Shown here piece after piece: positions 1 through 8,639 of a stretch of DNA of 31,972 nt. The translations under genes were made by a program, and so were the position numbers. The notes beneath the pieces are model-generated. The model made no database searches. It was not told the origin of the DNA and saw nothing but the letters and a program-made list of their open reading frames with translations. Position 1 is the stretch's first letter, and each line of letters opens with the position of its first letter. Source of the stretch: a virus; IMG/VR virus record IMGVR_UViG_3300031857_000844, positions 1-31,972 of that record, one strand, 5' to 3'.

Positions 1-1
1 T

Positions 2-2812
2 GTTGGTTGGACTTCTACGGAAACAACCACGAAAACCATTCCATTGACGCAGAGTGGGTTGGTGCAGGAAGGGGATAGCTATTTACGTATTGGTGGATTT
101 ACTCCAGCTTATTCTTCATCTAATACAAGGATTCATACATTAGTCAGTGGATCAATTCAAAATAGCCTTGGTTCTGATATTATATATGCAGACAATGCAA
201 CATCTGGAGCAACATTTACAGCAGCAACTGCTGGTATTTATAATTTTAGCTACAGTGCAGAGTTAGGAAGTGCTGTTGCAGGTGTGGGATTTTCAATAAA
301 TTCTACACAATTAAGCACAGACTTTTCATCTATTAATACAGCAAGTAAATTGCCTACAGGATTTGATGTAGGTTCATCTGGAGTAAATACAGTATCTACT
401 TCCGTGTATTTAGCTGTAGGTGATGTAATTAGATTACACGGTAATAGTGCATTTGGTGCTGCTGCAGGTCCATCATACTCATCTCTAGTAGTAACTAAAC
501 AAGGCTCCCTCAAGCAAATCTCAGTTTCCTCAGACCAAAAAATCACTATCCCAACTTCTGAGCTACGCTTCACAGGCTCTAGCTCAAGAGGAACTGCAGA
601 TTCTGGTACAAGAGTTAAGTTCGATACTTTAGCTAGTATTCGTGGCGATGCTTTTACTGTGACTAACGATGCTACTGGTACAATGCTAACTGTGACAAAA
701 AAAGGTATATTATCAGTAAATGCAAATCTTGTAACTGCTTCTGCAACTTATGCACAAATTATAGTTGCAGGAAGACCTATGTCTGCTTTTGATATTAGCG
801 GAAATGGCGGCTCTGGTTCTTGGGATGGCACAGTTAATATTGGAGATACTATTTATGTAGTTGCTGGCTTAAATCCAAATGGAAACTTAGCAATTTCTTT
901 TAATGCTATTCTACAAGAGCAAGACATAGCGGTTAGTGTTACTAACACGCTGCCACAGTTTTCTGAAAGCGATAGCTCGGTTAGAGTTGACACAGCGAAT
1001 GGATATGGGTCTACTGGTACGCTCACTCGTAGATTTAGCAATGTCAGGGATAATATTGGTACAGATATTGAGTATGCTGATAGTGCTACTAATGGAGCTA
1101 GTTTTACTGTTAGAAGTGCTGGTATTTATAACATTAGCTATAGCGATATGTTTGATTCAGCATCTAACGCTTATATGGGAATAACAAAAAACGCAAGCTC
1201 ACTAAGTACAGCAGTGTTTTCCCTTGCTGCTTCTGAAAGATTAGCTTTGACATATATGGATATTGCTGGAGCAAATGCAAGCTGCTCTTGGCAGGGATAT
1301 CTAGCCGTCGGGGATATAATTAGAGCACAAGTTGGTGCAGCAAACGCCACCGCAAACCCTTCACGCTCAACATTCACAATCTCCAAAGTCGGCAAGCCTA
1401 ACGTAACTGGTGTGGATGTAACTCCGTTTGTTAACGTGCCACAGCCTAAGACTCAGAGTTCTTTACATGTAGCTGGAGCAATTACTGCGAATAGTATTGT
1501 TACAAGTTTAACGTCTTTCTCAGCAGTCGATTCTGGAGTATATTCTGTAAATACAACTACTGGTATTTACACTGTATTAAAACCTGCTAATTTTACAATT
1601 AGTTACTCATCTTCAGCAAGTGGAGCAGCTTCTGTAACTGGGGTTGTTGTAATAAATTCAATCGACGTTGCTGTTGATACTACCGCACCAGCCGCTAATA
1701 ACTTCCAAAATGCAGTATGGACTGGATTATTAAACGCTGGTGATACTTTTTGGGCAAGAAGTGCAAACAACGCTTCTTCTAACCAGAAAATTATAGTTTC
1801 AGCAACAGCTCTCTCCGACCAAATCCTAACAGCTCCAGAAACATTCAGCACAGATACGGCATCCTTACAATACGCATCCTCAAGTTTATACAACTTGACG
1901 ACGCTGGCAAACGCTCCTGTAGGCACTTACATTACGTTTACGTATGCTCCGAATACAAATACAAGAACGCAGACAACGACTCCACCAAGTCAATCTCCAG
2001 CGGATATGAATGCAAATGGTATTCAAATCTTCACAAGAGCTTATAACGCAGCGAGTACGAGTGGGAACCCGAGTGCCATTGCGATACAGATTGGTAAGGG
2101 ACACAAGGGATTTAAAATTGGAGCTTATACCAATACAGTCGGTAAAATTACCCCAGCCAATTTAGATTTTTATACATCGGGTGCAAATACTGAAGTTGGT
2201 GCTTTAATTAAGGACTATTCAGAAACCACAGGAATATTAATCATAGATGCGGGGTATAGATCATCAGTATCAAATACTACACATGTATTTATTGGATCAG
2301 ATCAAACAAATCCAAACCCTATTCGACTTGATGTAAACGCAAGCAAGAATCCAGCATTGACTGGAATGAACCTTGAGAGAGTTAGTGCTAGAGCATTTAA
2401 TTCAGCAGGAACTAGCATTCCTTCTGCATCAAATACAACTATTACCTATAGTGGAACAACTTTTGATACACATGGAGCATTTAATACATCCACGGGGGTA
2501 TTTACTGCTCCAGAAACAGGTTACTATCAAATAAATGGCGCAATTGGATTTGCTAATTTTTCTTGGACCGCATCGCAAATTTTTGATATTTATTTTTTAA
2601 AAAATGGTATAACATTTGCAACTAAAAGACAAGTAATGCCTACGATTAGTGAAAGTTCTGGTACAAATTTAAGTGACGTTGTTTATTTGTTAAAAAGCGA
2701 TACTGTGACAATGCAAGTTAGACATACAAGAGGTACTGCAACTACATTAGAAGCTGGAGGTACTTATAATTATTTATCAATTGCAAAAGTCAATATCGGT
2801 AAAGGAAATTAA
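2..2812 (+). CDS. Tail fibre / appendage protein, repeat-rich, 5' partial
   Basis: The frame is open to the left window edge, reading VGWTSTETTTK before the TTG at 44, and there is no ribosome-binding site near that TTG, so the gene begins outside the window. The visible 936 residues are Ser/Thr/Ala/Gly-rich beta-structure with few Lys or Cys. Two related domains of about 120 residues (bases about 140-510 and 1010-1390) share the pattern Y-A-D-x-A-T-x-G-A-x-F-T and A-G-I-Y-N-x-S-Y-S. Each is followed by a second, less similar domain type (about 590-930 and 1440-1830), giving an A-B-A-B order. The C-terminal 145 residues (TGVFTAPETGYYQI...) look like a C1q/TNF-like jelly roll, a fold common at receptor-binding fibre tips. 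Chaperone-like genes follow directly. The role in host-surface binding is inferred from composition, domain type and neighbours; I recognise no specific named fibre. Confidence 0.8.
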   Translation, partial: VGWTSTETTTKTIPLTQSGLVQEGDSYLRIGGFTPAYSSSNTRIHTLVSGSIQNSLGSDIIYADNATSGATFTAATAGIYNFSYSAELGSAVAGVGFSINSTQLSTDFSSINTASKLPTGFDVGSSGVNTVSTSVYLAVGDVIRLHGNSAFGAAAGPSYSSLVVTKQGSLKQISVSSDQKITIPTSELRFTGSSSRGTADSGTRVKFDTLASIRGDAFTVTNDATGTMLTVTKKGILSVNANLVTASATYAQIIVAGRPMSAFDISGNGGSGSWDGTVNIGDTIYVVAGLNPNGNLAISFNAILQEQDIAVSVTNTLPQFSESDSSVRVDTANGYGSTGTLTRRFSNVRDNIGTDIEYADSATNGASFTVRSAGIYNISYSDMFDSASNAYMGITKNASSLSTAVFSLAASERLALTYMDIAGANASCSWQGYLAVGDIIRAQVGAANATANPSRSTFTISKVGKPNVTGVDVTPFVNVPQPKTQSSLHVAGAITANSIVTSLTSFSAVDSGVYSVNTTTGIYTVLKPANFTISYSSSASGAASVTGVVVINSIDVAVDTTAPAANNFQNAVWTGLLNAGDTFWARSANNASSNQKIIVSATALSDQILTAPETFSTDTASLQYASSSLYNLTTLANAPVGTYITFTYAPNTNTRTQTTTPPSQSPADMNANGIQIFTRAYNAASTSGNPSAIAIQIGKGHKGFKIGAYTNTVGKITPANLDFYTSGANTEVGALIKDYSETTGILIIDAGYRSSVSNTTHVFIGSDQTNPNPIRLDVNASKNPALTGMNLERVSARAFNSAGTSIPSASNTTITYSGTTFDTHGAFNTSTGVFTAPETGYYQINGAIGFANFSWTASQIFDIYFLKNGITFATKRQVMPTISESSGTNLSDVVYLLKSDTVTMQVRHTRGTATTLEAGGTYNYLSIAKVNIGKGN

Positions 2813-2813
2813 T

Positions 2814-3224
2814 ATGATACAAGTATCAATAAAAAGAAGTGGACAACTTACTAACCAAGCCTCTTTCCCAACAATGGAAGAAGCTCAAGCTTGGCTTTCT
2901 CACCACGAAGGCATGAAAAGCTTTGGCGAACCAGCTCAAACAATTCAGCAACAAGTTGAGCTTTCTCCAGCAGTTCTTGACGAAGAAGGCAATGAGCTTT
3001 CTCCAGCTGTAATGGAAATGCAGGAAATGCATATTCCGGGCAGCTATGAAGTAGAAGTTCTTGACATCTCAGCGGAGCTTGCGCAGCAAGCAATTAACGC
3101 AGAAGCACAAGCTTTTCTTGCGTCAACTGATTGGATGGTAATTAGAGCGGCTGAACGTGGAGAAGAACTTTCTCCAGAGTTTAAAGCCGAAAGACAAGCT
3201 GCGAGAGATCGCATAGTTAAGTAA
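2814..3224 (+). CDS. Tail fibre assembly chaperone-like protein
   Basis: 136 residues. The ATG at 2814 is chosen because AAAGGA lies 7 bases ahead and the fibre stop codon is at 2810-2812; a longer frame begins with a TTG inside the fibre gene. The N-terminal half (MIQVSIKRSG, then a Trp-containing helix AQAWLSHHEG) leads to GSYEVEVLDIS and a helical C-terminus with the pattern FLASTDWMVIRAAERG followed by ERQAARDRI. That A-x-T-D-W-x-x-x-R-x-x-E-x-G pattern is typical of phage tail-fibre assembly proteins of the Phage_tail_APC type. It probably helps the upstream fibre to fold or trimerise. The stop overlaps the next start (TAATG), so the two are probably translationally coupled. Family assignment is from motif memory, not a search. 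Confidence 0.72.
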   Translation: MIQVSIKRSGQLTNQASFPTMEEAQAWLSHHEGMKSFGEPAQTIQQQVELSPAVLDEEGNELSPAVMEMQEMHIPGSYEVEVLDISAELAQQAINAEAQAFLASTDWMVIRAAERGEELSPEFKAERQAARDRIVK

Positions 3225-3709
3225 TGTACAAGCTTATTGTTCGCCAAGGTGACATTGAGCAAGTACACGAGTTTGAAAGCTCTGAATTAGCTCAGCTTTA
3301 TCGAGACTATCATTTAGCTTTTGGACATTGGAATGGAATTTCCAAGTGGGTTGAAGAAAAAGACCTCACTCCAGAAAGTAGAAGATTTGTTGTGGATGAA
3401 AAAACAGAGCTTATTAACGGAGAAATTGTTCGTTTTTTTAAGCTTACGGAAGGAATTGAGCTTAAGATTGAAGAAGTAACTTCCAACTCTGTTGCAGAAG
3501 TTTGGAAGATTCTTAGAAAAAAAAGAAGTGAGCTTTTACAAATTACAGACTGGACGCAACTTGCTGATTGTGCTCTTACTACAGAAGAAAAAAAAGAGTA
3601 CAGAGCATATCGAAGTTATCTAAGAACTATCCCAGTGCTGTACGACGATTACACAGTGGTTTATGCAAAAGCCTATTCTTTTGAAGACTGGAAAAAAGGT
3701 AAGCGGTGA
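3224..3709 (+). CDS. Second tail assembly chaperone-like protein
   Basis: 161 residues, starting on the A of the preceding TAA. The N-terminal domain of about 85 residues is charged alpha/beta (MYKLIVRQGDIEQVHEFES, then GIELKIEEV). The C-terminus holds RSELLQITDWTQLADCALTTEEKKEYRAYR and then TIPV, broken here by a comma-free but recognisable pattern: R-x-x-L-L-x-x-T-D-W-T-Q-L-x-D followed by a Tyr-Arg-rich helix and I-P. This is the signature of the Phage_tail_APC family, seen in many fibre assembly proteins. Its stop overlaps the GTG start of the next gene. Its position between fibre genes fits a role in appendage assembly. Two different chaperone-like genes in tandem suggest they either act together or serve different fibres. 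Confidence 0.72.
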   Translation: MYKLIVRQGDIEQVHEFESSELAQLYRDYHLAFGHWNGISKWVEEKDLTPESRRFVVDEKTELINGEIVRFFKLTEGIELKIEEVTSNSVAEVWKILRKKRSELLQITDWTQLADCALTTEEKKEYRAYRSYLRTIPVLYDDYTVVYAKAYSFEDWKKGKR

Positions 3710-3984
3710 ATAGACTAAAAGAGTTTCAGCAAAAGTTTATGGAATGGTGTACTAAGAAAGGAATTGCAGTTCCTGTTTTGCGTGACCCCGTTTCTCAAAA
3801 GCCTTCAGCTTCGTTCACTCTTCTCGTCGTTTCATCTGGATTAGTTATCTTTGGACTTATAAATAAAGCCGCCAAGCTTGTAGAGGGCGTTGATATTCAA
3901 AACGCCTTACAGTTTTTCTACGCCTGTGCGGGATTGTACTTTGGTAGAAAACTTACTAATGATAATAAAGAGGGGGATAAATGA
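3706..3984 (+). CDS. Small membrane protein of the tail module, unknown role
   Basis: 92 residues from a GTG start (GTGAATAGA) that overlaps the previous TGA; no ATG is available before the hydrophobic part. The N-terminal 30 residues are basic and helical (KEFQQKFMEWCTKKG). A clear membrane segment follows (ASFTLLVVSSGLVIFGLI, about residues 35-52) and then a second, amphipathic or weaker one (ALQFFYACAGLYFGRKL). The C-terminus is charged (NDNKEGDK). Small proteins of this shape lie next to fibre genes in many phages and are sometimes annotated as holin-like. A holin role is possible, but the XhlA-like gene at 26,052 is a separate candidate for lysis. I would call it a membrane protein only. 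Confidence 0.72.
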   Translation: MNRLKEFQQKFMEWCTKKGIAVPVLRDPVSQKPSASFTLLVVSSGLVIFGLINKAAKLVEGVDIQNALQFFYACAGLYFGRKLTNDNKEGDK

Positions 3985-4337
3985 GCTTTATACTCGATAG
4001 CATACGTTTAAAAGAAATACTGGATGGAACAGAAACAGTTAACGCAGAGTGGTTTTCTCCAGCGTTTTCTTTAGATGACAGAGAGAATGAATTTTCCATT
4101 CAGATAAACTATGACAATGGAGTGGCTCCAAACATGAGCTTTATCCTACAGTTTTCTTCTGACAACATAAACTTCGCTGACATTGTTGAATCTACACAAG
4201 CTATTTCAGATCCTGCTGGGTCACACATTTGGGATGTGGCTGGTTCTGGAGCTTTATATGCCCGAGTTAAGATTGCAGTTTCAGCTGGATCTATAGACGT
4301 TACAAGAATATTTTACGCTGCTAAGCAGAGGCATTAA
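3981..4337 (+). CDS. Small beta-rich virion-associated protein
   Basis: 118 residues; ATG overlaps the previous stop (ATGA) and is preceded by AGGGGG. The sequence alternates hydrophobic and polar residues: NEFSIQINYDNG, MSFILQFSSDNINF, GSHIWDVAGSGALYARVKI, GSIDVTRIFY, with a basic tail KQRH. This suggests a single beta-sandwich of the kind found in small decoration or tail-accessory proteins. There is no signal peptide and no catalytic motif. It sits just ahead of a large fibre and is translationally coupled to the membrane protein before it. I recognise the general type from tailed phages but no named function; it could be an adaptor that attaches the next fibre. Confidence 0.65.
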   Translation: MSFILDSIRLKEILDGTETVNAEWFSPAFSLDDRENEFSIQINYDNGVAPNMSFILQFSSDNINFADIVESTQAISDPAGSHIWDVAGSGALYARVKIAVSAGSIDVTRIFYAAKQRH

Positions 4338-4339
4338 TT

Positions 4340-7189
4340 ATGGCACATACAGCAATACGACTTGGCTATGTTTCAGTATCTGGAGGCGGGAGCGGAGGAA
4401 TTGTTGAGTACGCTAATTTAGCAGCATTCCCCCCAATAGGTCAGTCTAGCACTGTTTACTTAGCTTTAGACACAAAAAAGATTTATAAATGGAGTTCTGG
4501 AGCTTATGTTCTAATTTCTCCTTCTGAGGTTACTTCAGTAAACACAGAGACTGGAGTTGTAGTTTTAGACAAGGCTGATATTGGTCTTGGAAATGTAGAC
4601 AATACTAGCGACGCTGATAAACCTATAAGCGATGACACTCAGGATGCGCTAGATTTAAAGATTGACTCAACGGAAAAAGGTGCAGCCAGTGGGGTTGCTC
4701 CACTCAATGCGTCATCTAAGATAGATTCCACTTATCTACCAAGCTATGTTGATGATGTTTTAGAGTTTGTTAATTTAGCAGCGTTTCCTCCAACTGGGGA
4801 AGCTGGTATTATATACTTAGCTTTAGATACAAATAAAATTTATAGATGGTCTGGCTCGGTTTACGTTGAAGTTTCTCAAGGTATTACAGATCACACCTTA
4901 TTAAGTAATATTGGTACAAACACCCACGCTGACATTGACAGTGCTTTAAATTTAATTATAAATGTAAATTGGACAGGCGATTATAACAACGGCACAACTT
5001 ACACAGTTGGCGACGGTGTAATGTATAATGGTGCTTCGTTCAGAATGATTGCATCAATTGGAGCTGCTGGTTATGCACCTCCAGCTTATCCGGGTAATTG
5101 GCTTCAAGTTACGGACTATGTTTCTCCAAATGATATAGGCCTTGGCAGTGTTGATAATACTTCAGATGCTGATAAACCAATTTCGGACGATACTCAAGAC
5201 GCTCTAGATTTAAAAGTAGACTTAGCTGGCGACATAATGACTGGCGAGCTTACAATGCAGGACGCTCCCATTGTTGTAGACTATACAACAACTCAAGGCT
5301 TTCCAACAACAACAGAATTAAATGCTAATTCTATTTTATTATTATCTAATAATGGTACAGACTCTAAAGAGCTAAATCAAACTTCCTCTACTTCTACTTT
5401 AAACAGAACAAATATTGCATCTGCCACTTCAGATGCGAATATGGTATTGAGCGTTGAAGATGGTGCTCCATATTTACTTGCTCAAACTACAGACTACGCA
5501 AATGATACTTTTAGCCAAACAACCTTAAGCTCTCAAAGCTTTGGAATAGATTTTACAGACAATACGACAGGTGTAAACTCAATAACTATATTTGGATCAG
5601 GTGCTTATACAATTCAAACCACGCAACCTGATAGCTCTTATGTTCTTATTGAAGGAACAAGTACAGGTACGTCTGCTACTCAATTCGATGGAGTTGACAC
5701 TAATCCATTAATGCCAACATTACCAGAGCATTACACTGTTAAAGAATATGTTGACAACTTAGTTAGTGGCGGAGAAACGGGCATTCTAGAGCGTTTTGAA
5801 GTAATGAAAGAGCCAACAGGCTTTATCGACAGAACAAGCTCTACGACTTCTTTTGTTGATCTTACAAGAGAATTTACAATTGCTCCAACAGGAGCTTCTT
5901 ATGATGTTTACGTGCAGGGAGATAAGTTTACTAAATCAGCTTCTGAAACTATTATTTTAGACAACTTAAGCGGAAACCACTACATATATTTTAACAGCCT
6001 AGGGAACTTGTCGTCTACTCAAATAATTAACTCTGATTTATTTCAGAACAATGCATTAATATCAGTTATATACTGGAACTCAGATACTTCTAGCCATACT
6101 TATTTTGCAGAAGAACGTCATGGGTTAAGTATGGATGGGGCAACTCACTCCTATCTACATACTGTATTTGGTGCGAGATACCTATCAGGTCTTGCTTTGC
6201 AAGGATTTACTGTTGACGGAAGTGGTAACTCTGATACTCACGCTCAATTCACAGCAGACTCTGGATCAATTAGAGACGAAGATCTTCTCATCACAATGTC
6301 GGCTCAGTCTCAGATTCCAGTTTTATACAGACAAGGACAATTATGGAGAAAGAAAGCTGCAGATAGCTTTCCAGTTATTTATAGCGGAACGGCTGGATAC
6401 ACTGGGGCCTCAAGTAGACTTCCATACAACCAGTTTACAGGCGGATCTTGGCAATTAACGGAAGTAGCAAATAACGCATTTGTACTTGTTCACTTTTTTG
6501 GTACGAATGATAAAGAAAATCCGATTGTTGCAATTCAAGGTATTGATACTTACGGTAACGTGACTGCGGCGAGACTTGCTGCCAGCACTGAAATTACAAG
6601 CTTATCCGGCCTTCCTTTTGCTGAATTTGTTGCTGTTGGTAGCGTTGTTTTTGAATCAGCAGATGGATATACCAACACGCCAAAAGCTATAGTAAGATCA
6701 GTAAATGGCGGAGATTATGTAGATTTTAGAGGAACTCAGCTTTATACTCCAGCGGGTGAGCCAACTACTCACGGATTACTTTCTGGCTTATCTAGCGACG
6801 ATCACTTACAATACCATACAGATGCTAGAGGTGACGCTAGGTACAATTTAAAATCCGCAGGAGATATTTCAGAAGGTTCCTTTTCTTTGGCAAATAACGA
6901 GCCTTTAGCAACTTCTATAACGGGGTTTGCTTTTGATAACGGAATTGTCAGGTCTTTTGAAGCACAACTCTCTATTAAAATTGATGCAACTTCTGATCTT
7001 TTCGAAGAGATTAAGATGTCTGGGATACAAAAAGGATCAAGCTGGGAAATAAGCCTACAATCCACTGGGGATGAATCTGGAGTTCAGTTTAGCATTACCA
7101 ATGCTGGGCAGATTCAATATACATCTCCAAACTATTCAGGATTTGTGTCTGGTGTCATTAAATTCAGGGCTTTAACTACTTCCGTATAA
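4340..7189 (+). CDS. Large modular tail fibre protein
   Basis: 949 residues. It starts 2 bases after the previous stop. The N-terminal third is built from repeated short fibre modules: EYANLAAFPPIG...VYLALDTKKIYKW (about residues 23-55) and its closer relative YVDDVLEFVNLAAFPPTG...IYLALDTNKIYRWSG (about 135-175), and two copies of IGLGNVDNTSDADKPISDD (bases about 4580-4660 and 5135-5215). Fibre-typical linkers HTLLSNIGTNTHADIDSAL and HGLLSGLSSDDHLQYHTD also appear. The middle, about residues 300-500, is a mainly beta region. The last 100 residues (ISEGSFSLANNEP to the end) look like a compact beta tip. A third copy of the YVDDVLEF module lies in the fibre at 8640. Function is host adsorption by inference. 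No enzymatic domain is evident. Confidence 0.82.
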   Translation: MAHTAIRLGYVSVSGGGSGGIVEYANLAAFPPIGQSSTVYLALDTKKIYKWSSGAYVLISPSEVTSVNTETGVVVLDKADIGLGNVDNTSDADKPISDDTQDALDLKIDSTEKGAASGVAPLNASSKIDSTYLPSYVDDVLEFVNLAAFPPTGEAGIIYLALDTNKIYRWSGSVYVEVSQGITDHTLLSNIGTNTHADIDSALNLIINVNWTGDYNNGTTYTVGDGVMYNGASFRMIASIGAAGYAPPAYPGNWLQVTDYVSPNDIGLGSVDNTSDADKPISDDTQDALDLKVDLAGDIMTGELTMQDAPIVVDYTTTQGFPTTTELNANSILLLSNNGTDSKELNQTSSTSTLNRTNIASATSDANMVLSVEDGAPYLLAQTTDYANDTFSQTTLSSQSFGIDFTDNTTGVNSITIFGSGAYTIQTTQPDSSYVLIEGTSTGTSATQFDGVDTNPLMPTLPEHYTVKEYVDNLVSGGETGILERFEVMKEPTGFIDRTSSTTSFVDLTREFTIAPTGASYDVYVQGDKFTKSASETIILDNLSGNHYIYFNSLGNLSSTQIINSDLFQNNALISVIYWNSDTSSHTYFAEERHGLSMDGATHSYLHTVFGARYLSGLALQGFTVDGSGNSDTHAQFTADSGSIRDEDLLITMSAQSQIPVLYRQGQLWRKKAADSFPVIYSGTAGYTGASSRLPYNQFTGGSWQLTEVANNAFVLVHFFGTNDKENPIVAIQGIDTYGNVTAARLAASTEITSLSGLPFAEFVAVGSVVFESADGYTNTPKAIVRSVNGGDYVDFRGTQLYTPAGEPTTHGLLSGLSSDDHLQYHTDARGDARYNLKSAGDISEGSFSLANNEPLATSITGFAFDNGIVRSFEAQLSIKIDATSDLFEEIKMSGIQKGSSWEISLQSTGDESGVQFSITNAGQIQYTSPNYSGFVSGVIKFRALTTSV

Positions 7190-7221
7190 GGTTTTTGCAA
7201 GCTTAGAGAAGCTTTGAAAAG
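7190..7221 (+). other. Short leader before promoter with AAGCTT pair
   Basis: The gap after the large fibre contains AAGCTTAGAGAAGCTT, in which two copies of the palindrome AAGCTT can pair to make a 6-bp stem with a 4-base loop. There is no T-run after it, so it is not a standard intrinsic terminator. It may be a weak processing or attenuation hairpin. Low confidence that it does anything. Confidence 0.25.
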
Positions 7222-7232
7222 CACCCTTATAT
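7222..7232 (+). promoter_or_regulatory. Putative phage late promoter, copy 1
   Basis: CACCCTTATAT, identical to cores at 12,201 and 18,984. It lies in the 56-bp gap after the large fibre and 13 bases before the ATG at 7246. Downstream bases ATTAGAGA align with TACAGAGG of copy 3 without a gap. The core resembles the Syn5 phage RNA polymerase promoter (ATTGGGCACCCGTAA), so a single-subunit phage polymerase is the likely user. That use is inferred. Confidence 0.62.
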
Positions 7233-7245
7233 ATTAGAGATTTTA

Positions 7246-8070
7246 ATGTCGGAAAATAAGAATTCGCAGTATGACCCGGGTTTGATTGTAAAGGAAGTTC
7301 ATGATTTTCATGGACAATCCATTCGTGTATCAAATTCTAGGTCTATAGCAGATAAGTATTACACTCACTTTAGAGTGACTTATAATTCAGACGCCCTTCC
7401 GACTCAGGTGATTTATTACAGAGGACTTACTCCTCACAAGACTACGGTAGTATGTGCAGCAGATGTGGCTAACTCCTTGCAATCTGACTACATATTAATC
7501 AGGTCTGCTCCAGATAATAAGCTATTTCATATCTGGTTTAATGTGAGTGGTTTAGGGGTTAACCCTGCTCCAGCTGGATCTACGGGAATCGAGATTCCTA
7601 TAAACACTGGGGATTCTGCGGCAATTGTAGCCACGGCTATAAGACTTGTAGTAAATTCTTTGTTTAGTGAATTTTTTGTTGTAAGTTCTTATAATTCGGT
7701 AGTGGAAGTGGTAACGACAAATAATGGAGTGGTTAATAATTCTCAGAATTTTGCCACTGGTTTTGTTTTAACTAACGTTGCTGGAACTCAAGAACTTGTA
7801 AATAAATTGAATATAGAATATCAAGGGGCAGACCCCTATTATAATGGGCAATTACTAAAGGGTTACAGGTTCAATGTTTTTACGGGAGAGTTTGAACATA
7901 ATGAACCTGCGTTGGACATTGTTTGGGATAATATGCAAACAACTTTTCCAACGATTACGAGCGAGTTGTACACCTATCGGTTTGACGGAGTTATCATCCA
8001 GACCGTTTTAGTAACGTACACAACGGCTCAGAAGAACATTATTCTGTCAGTTCAGAAAACGAGGTTCTAA
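7246..8070 (+). CDS. Virion structural protein, appendage base or adaptor candidate
   Basis: 274 residues, first gene after promoter copy 1; ATG at 7246 with only a weak AGAGA ahead of it. N-terminal region SQYDPGLIVKEVHDFHG is followed by beta-rich sequence. Residues about 95-150 hold NKLFHIWFNVSGLGVNPAPA, then TGIEIPINTGDSAAIVATAI, a module that recurs in phage structural proteins; a shorter relative, NKFACWFNISGTDVAPT, is in the nozzle-like protein at 13,836. The C-terminus (FPTITSELYTYRFDG, then QTVLVTYTTAQK) resembles beta-sandwich ends of tail proteins. It overlaps the next gene by one base (TAATG). It is probably part of the structure carrying the 8242 and 8640 products, with which it forms a closed transcription unit. 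Specific role unknown. Confidence 0.68.
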   Translation: MSENKNSQYDPGLIVKEVHDFHGQSIRVSNSRSIADKYYTHFRVTYNSDALPTQVIYYRGLTPHKTTVVCAADVANSLQSDYILIRSAPDNKLFHIWFNVSGLGVNPAPAGSTGIEIPINTGDSAAIVATAIRLVVNSLFSEFFVVSSYNSVVEVVTTNNGVVNNSQNFATGFVLTNVAGTQELVNKLNIEYQGADPYYNGQLLKGYRFNVFTGEFEHNEPALDIVWDNMQTTFPTITSELYTYRFDGVIIQTVLVTYTTAQKNIILSVQKTRF

Positions 8071-8255
8071 TGTCTTGGAAATTCGATCCGATTAGCGTAG
8101 ATCTCGTTTGGACAGTTACTAGCACTGAAATCATCGAATCTGGAACTCTGGATTTAGGTGCTTTAGGAAGTGACTTGTCGGTAGACACTGGAGATAGAAA
8201 CAATGACTCCTCTACTTTAGATCAGGGATTGAGAGTTATCGATGGCAGTATTTAG
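8070..8255 (+). CDS. Small acidic protein of the fibre unit
   Basis: 61 residues, starting on the last base of the previous TAA. Sequence begins MSWKFDPISVDLVW and ends DQGLRVIDGSI, with an acidic middle DLSVDTGDRNNDSS. No membrane segment, no Cys. The next gene begins inside its last 14 bases, which supports real coupled translation. Small proteins beginning MSWKFDP and carrying LDxG-DLSxDxGDRxNDSS patterns accompany appendage genes in other phages, as I recall, but without known function. I would treat it as a small structural or connector protein. Confidence 0.62.
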   Translation: MSWKFDPISVDLVWTVTSTEIIESGTLDLGALGSDLSVDTGDRNNDSSTLDQGLRVIDGSI

Positions 8256-8619
8256 AGTACCGAGAATAACTACGCTTCAAAGAGCCAGTCTTTTATTACA
8301 GATTGGAGAAGTTGTATATGATACTGACCAGAACGTGTTTTATGGTGGGAATGGAGTATCTAACGGCGGTTTTTTAATAGGGCAAGGCGTTGGAGTTGTA
8401 ATATCAAATATAACCTTAACGCCAACCGATATAGCAAATAAGTATGTAGTTTTGTCAAACACACCCTTTATCCCCAGTGCGGTTACATTAATACCAGCTG
8501 GAGGGATTGAGCAAATAAACGGCGTAGATTTTGAAGTCGTTGGTAATGAATTAAGGTGGAATGGCAAAGGTTTAGATGGGTTTTTAGAAGTTAACGATGT
8601 GTTGATTATTCAGCACTAA
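8242..8619 (+). CDS. Short tail protein with Mtd-like N-terminal module
   Basis: 125 residues, overlapping the previous gene by 14 bases. Residues 7-45 (RITTLQRASLLLQIGEVVYDTDQNVFYGGNGVSNGG, interrupted here only for description by its key points T-x-x-Q-R, G-E-V-V-Y-D-T-D and Y-G-G-N-G) are the small beta module found at the N-terminus of major tropism determinant and many fibre proteins, where it helps attach the fibre. The remaining 80 residues (ITLTPTDIANKYVVLS to VNDVLIIQH) align by eye with the C-terminus of the next gene product (FDLTATNISNGYIDLA to DNIYIRYQYLA). It therefore looks like a miniature fibre consisting of an attachment module and the same tip domain. Followed by a strong GGGAGGGG ribosome-binding site for the next gene. 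Confidence 0.72.
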   Translation: MAVFRVPRITTLQRASLLLQIGEVVYDTDQNVFYGGNGVSNGGFLIGQGVGVVISNITLTPTDIANKYVVLSNTPFIPSAVTLIPAGGIEQINGVDFEVVGNELRWNGKGLDGFLEVNDVLIIQH

Positions 8620-8639
8620 TTCTCTGGGAGGGGAAATAT

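Noticed and set aside
44-46. TTG at 44 as the start of the first fibre
   Set aside because: The same frame is open to base 2 and there is no ribosome-binding site; the gene is cut by the window edge.
2826-3268. Minus-strand frames opposite the two chaperone-like genes
   Set aside because: They are composition shadows (Leu/Cys/Ser-rich) without ribosome-binding sites, opposite well-supported genes.
6135-6458. Plus-strand 107-codon frame inside the large fibre
   Set aside because: It lies wholly in another gene in a different frame with atypical composition and no ribosome-binding site.
8461-8471. ACACCCTTTAT inside the gene at 8242, similar to the promoter core
   Set aside because: It differs from the core after CACCCTT, lies inside a coding frame and has no start codon nearby.
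8242-8619. Diversity-generating retroelement suggested by the Mtd-like N-terminal module
   Set aside because: No reverse transcriptase, template repeat or C-type lectin variable region is visible in the window.
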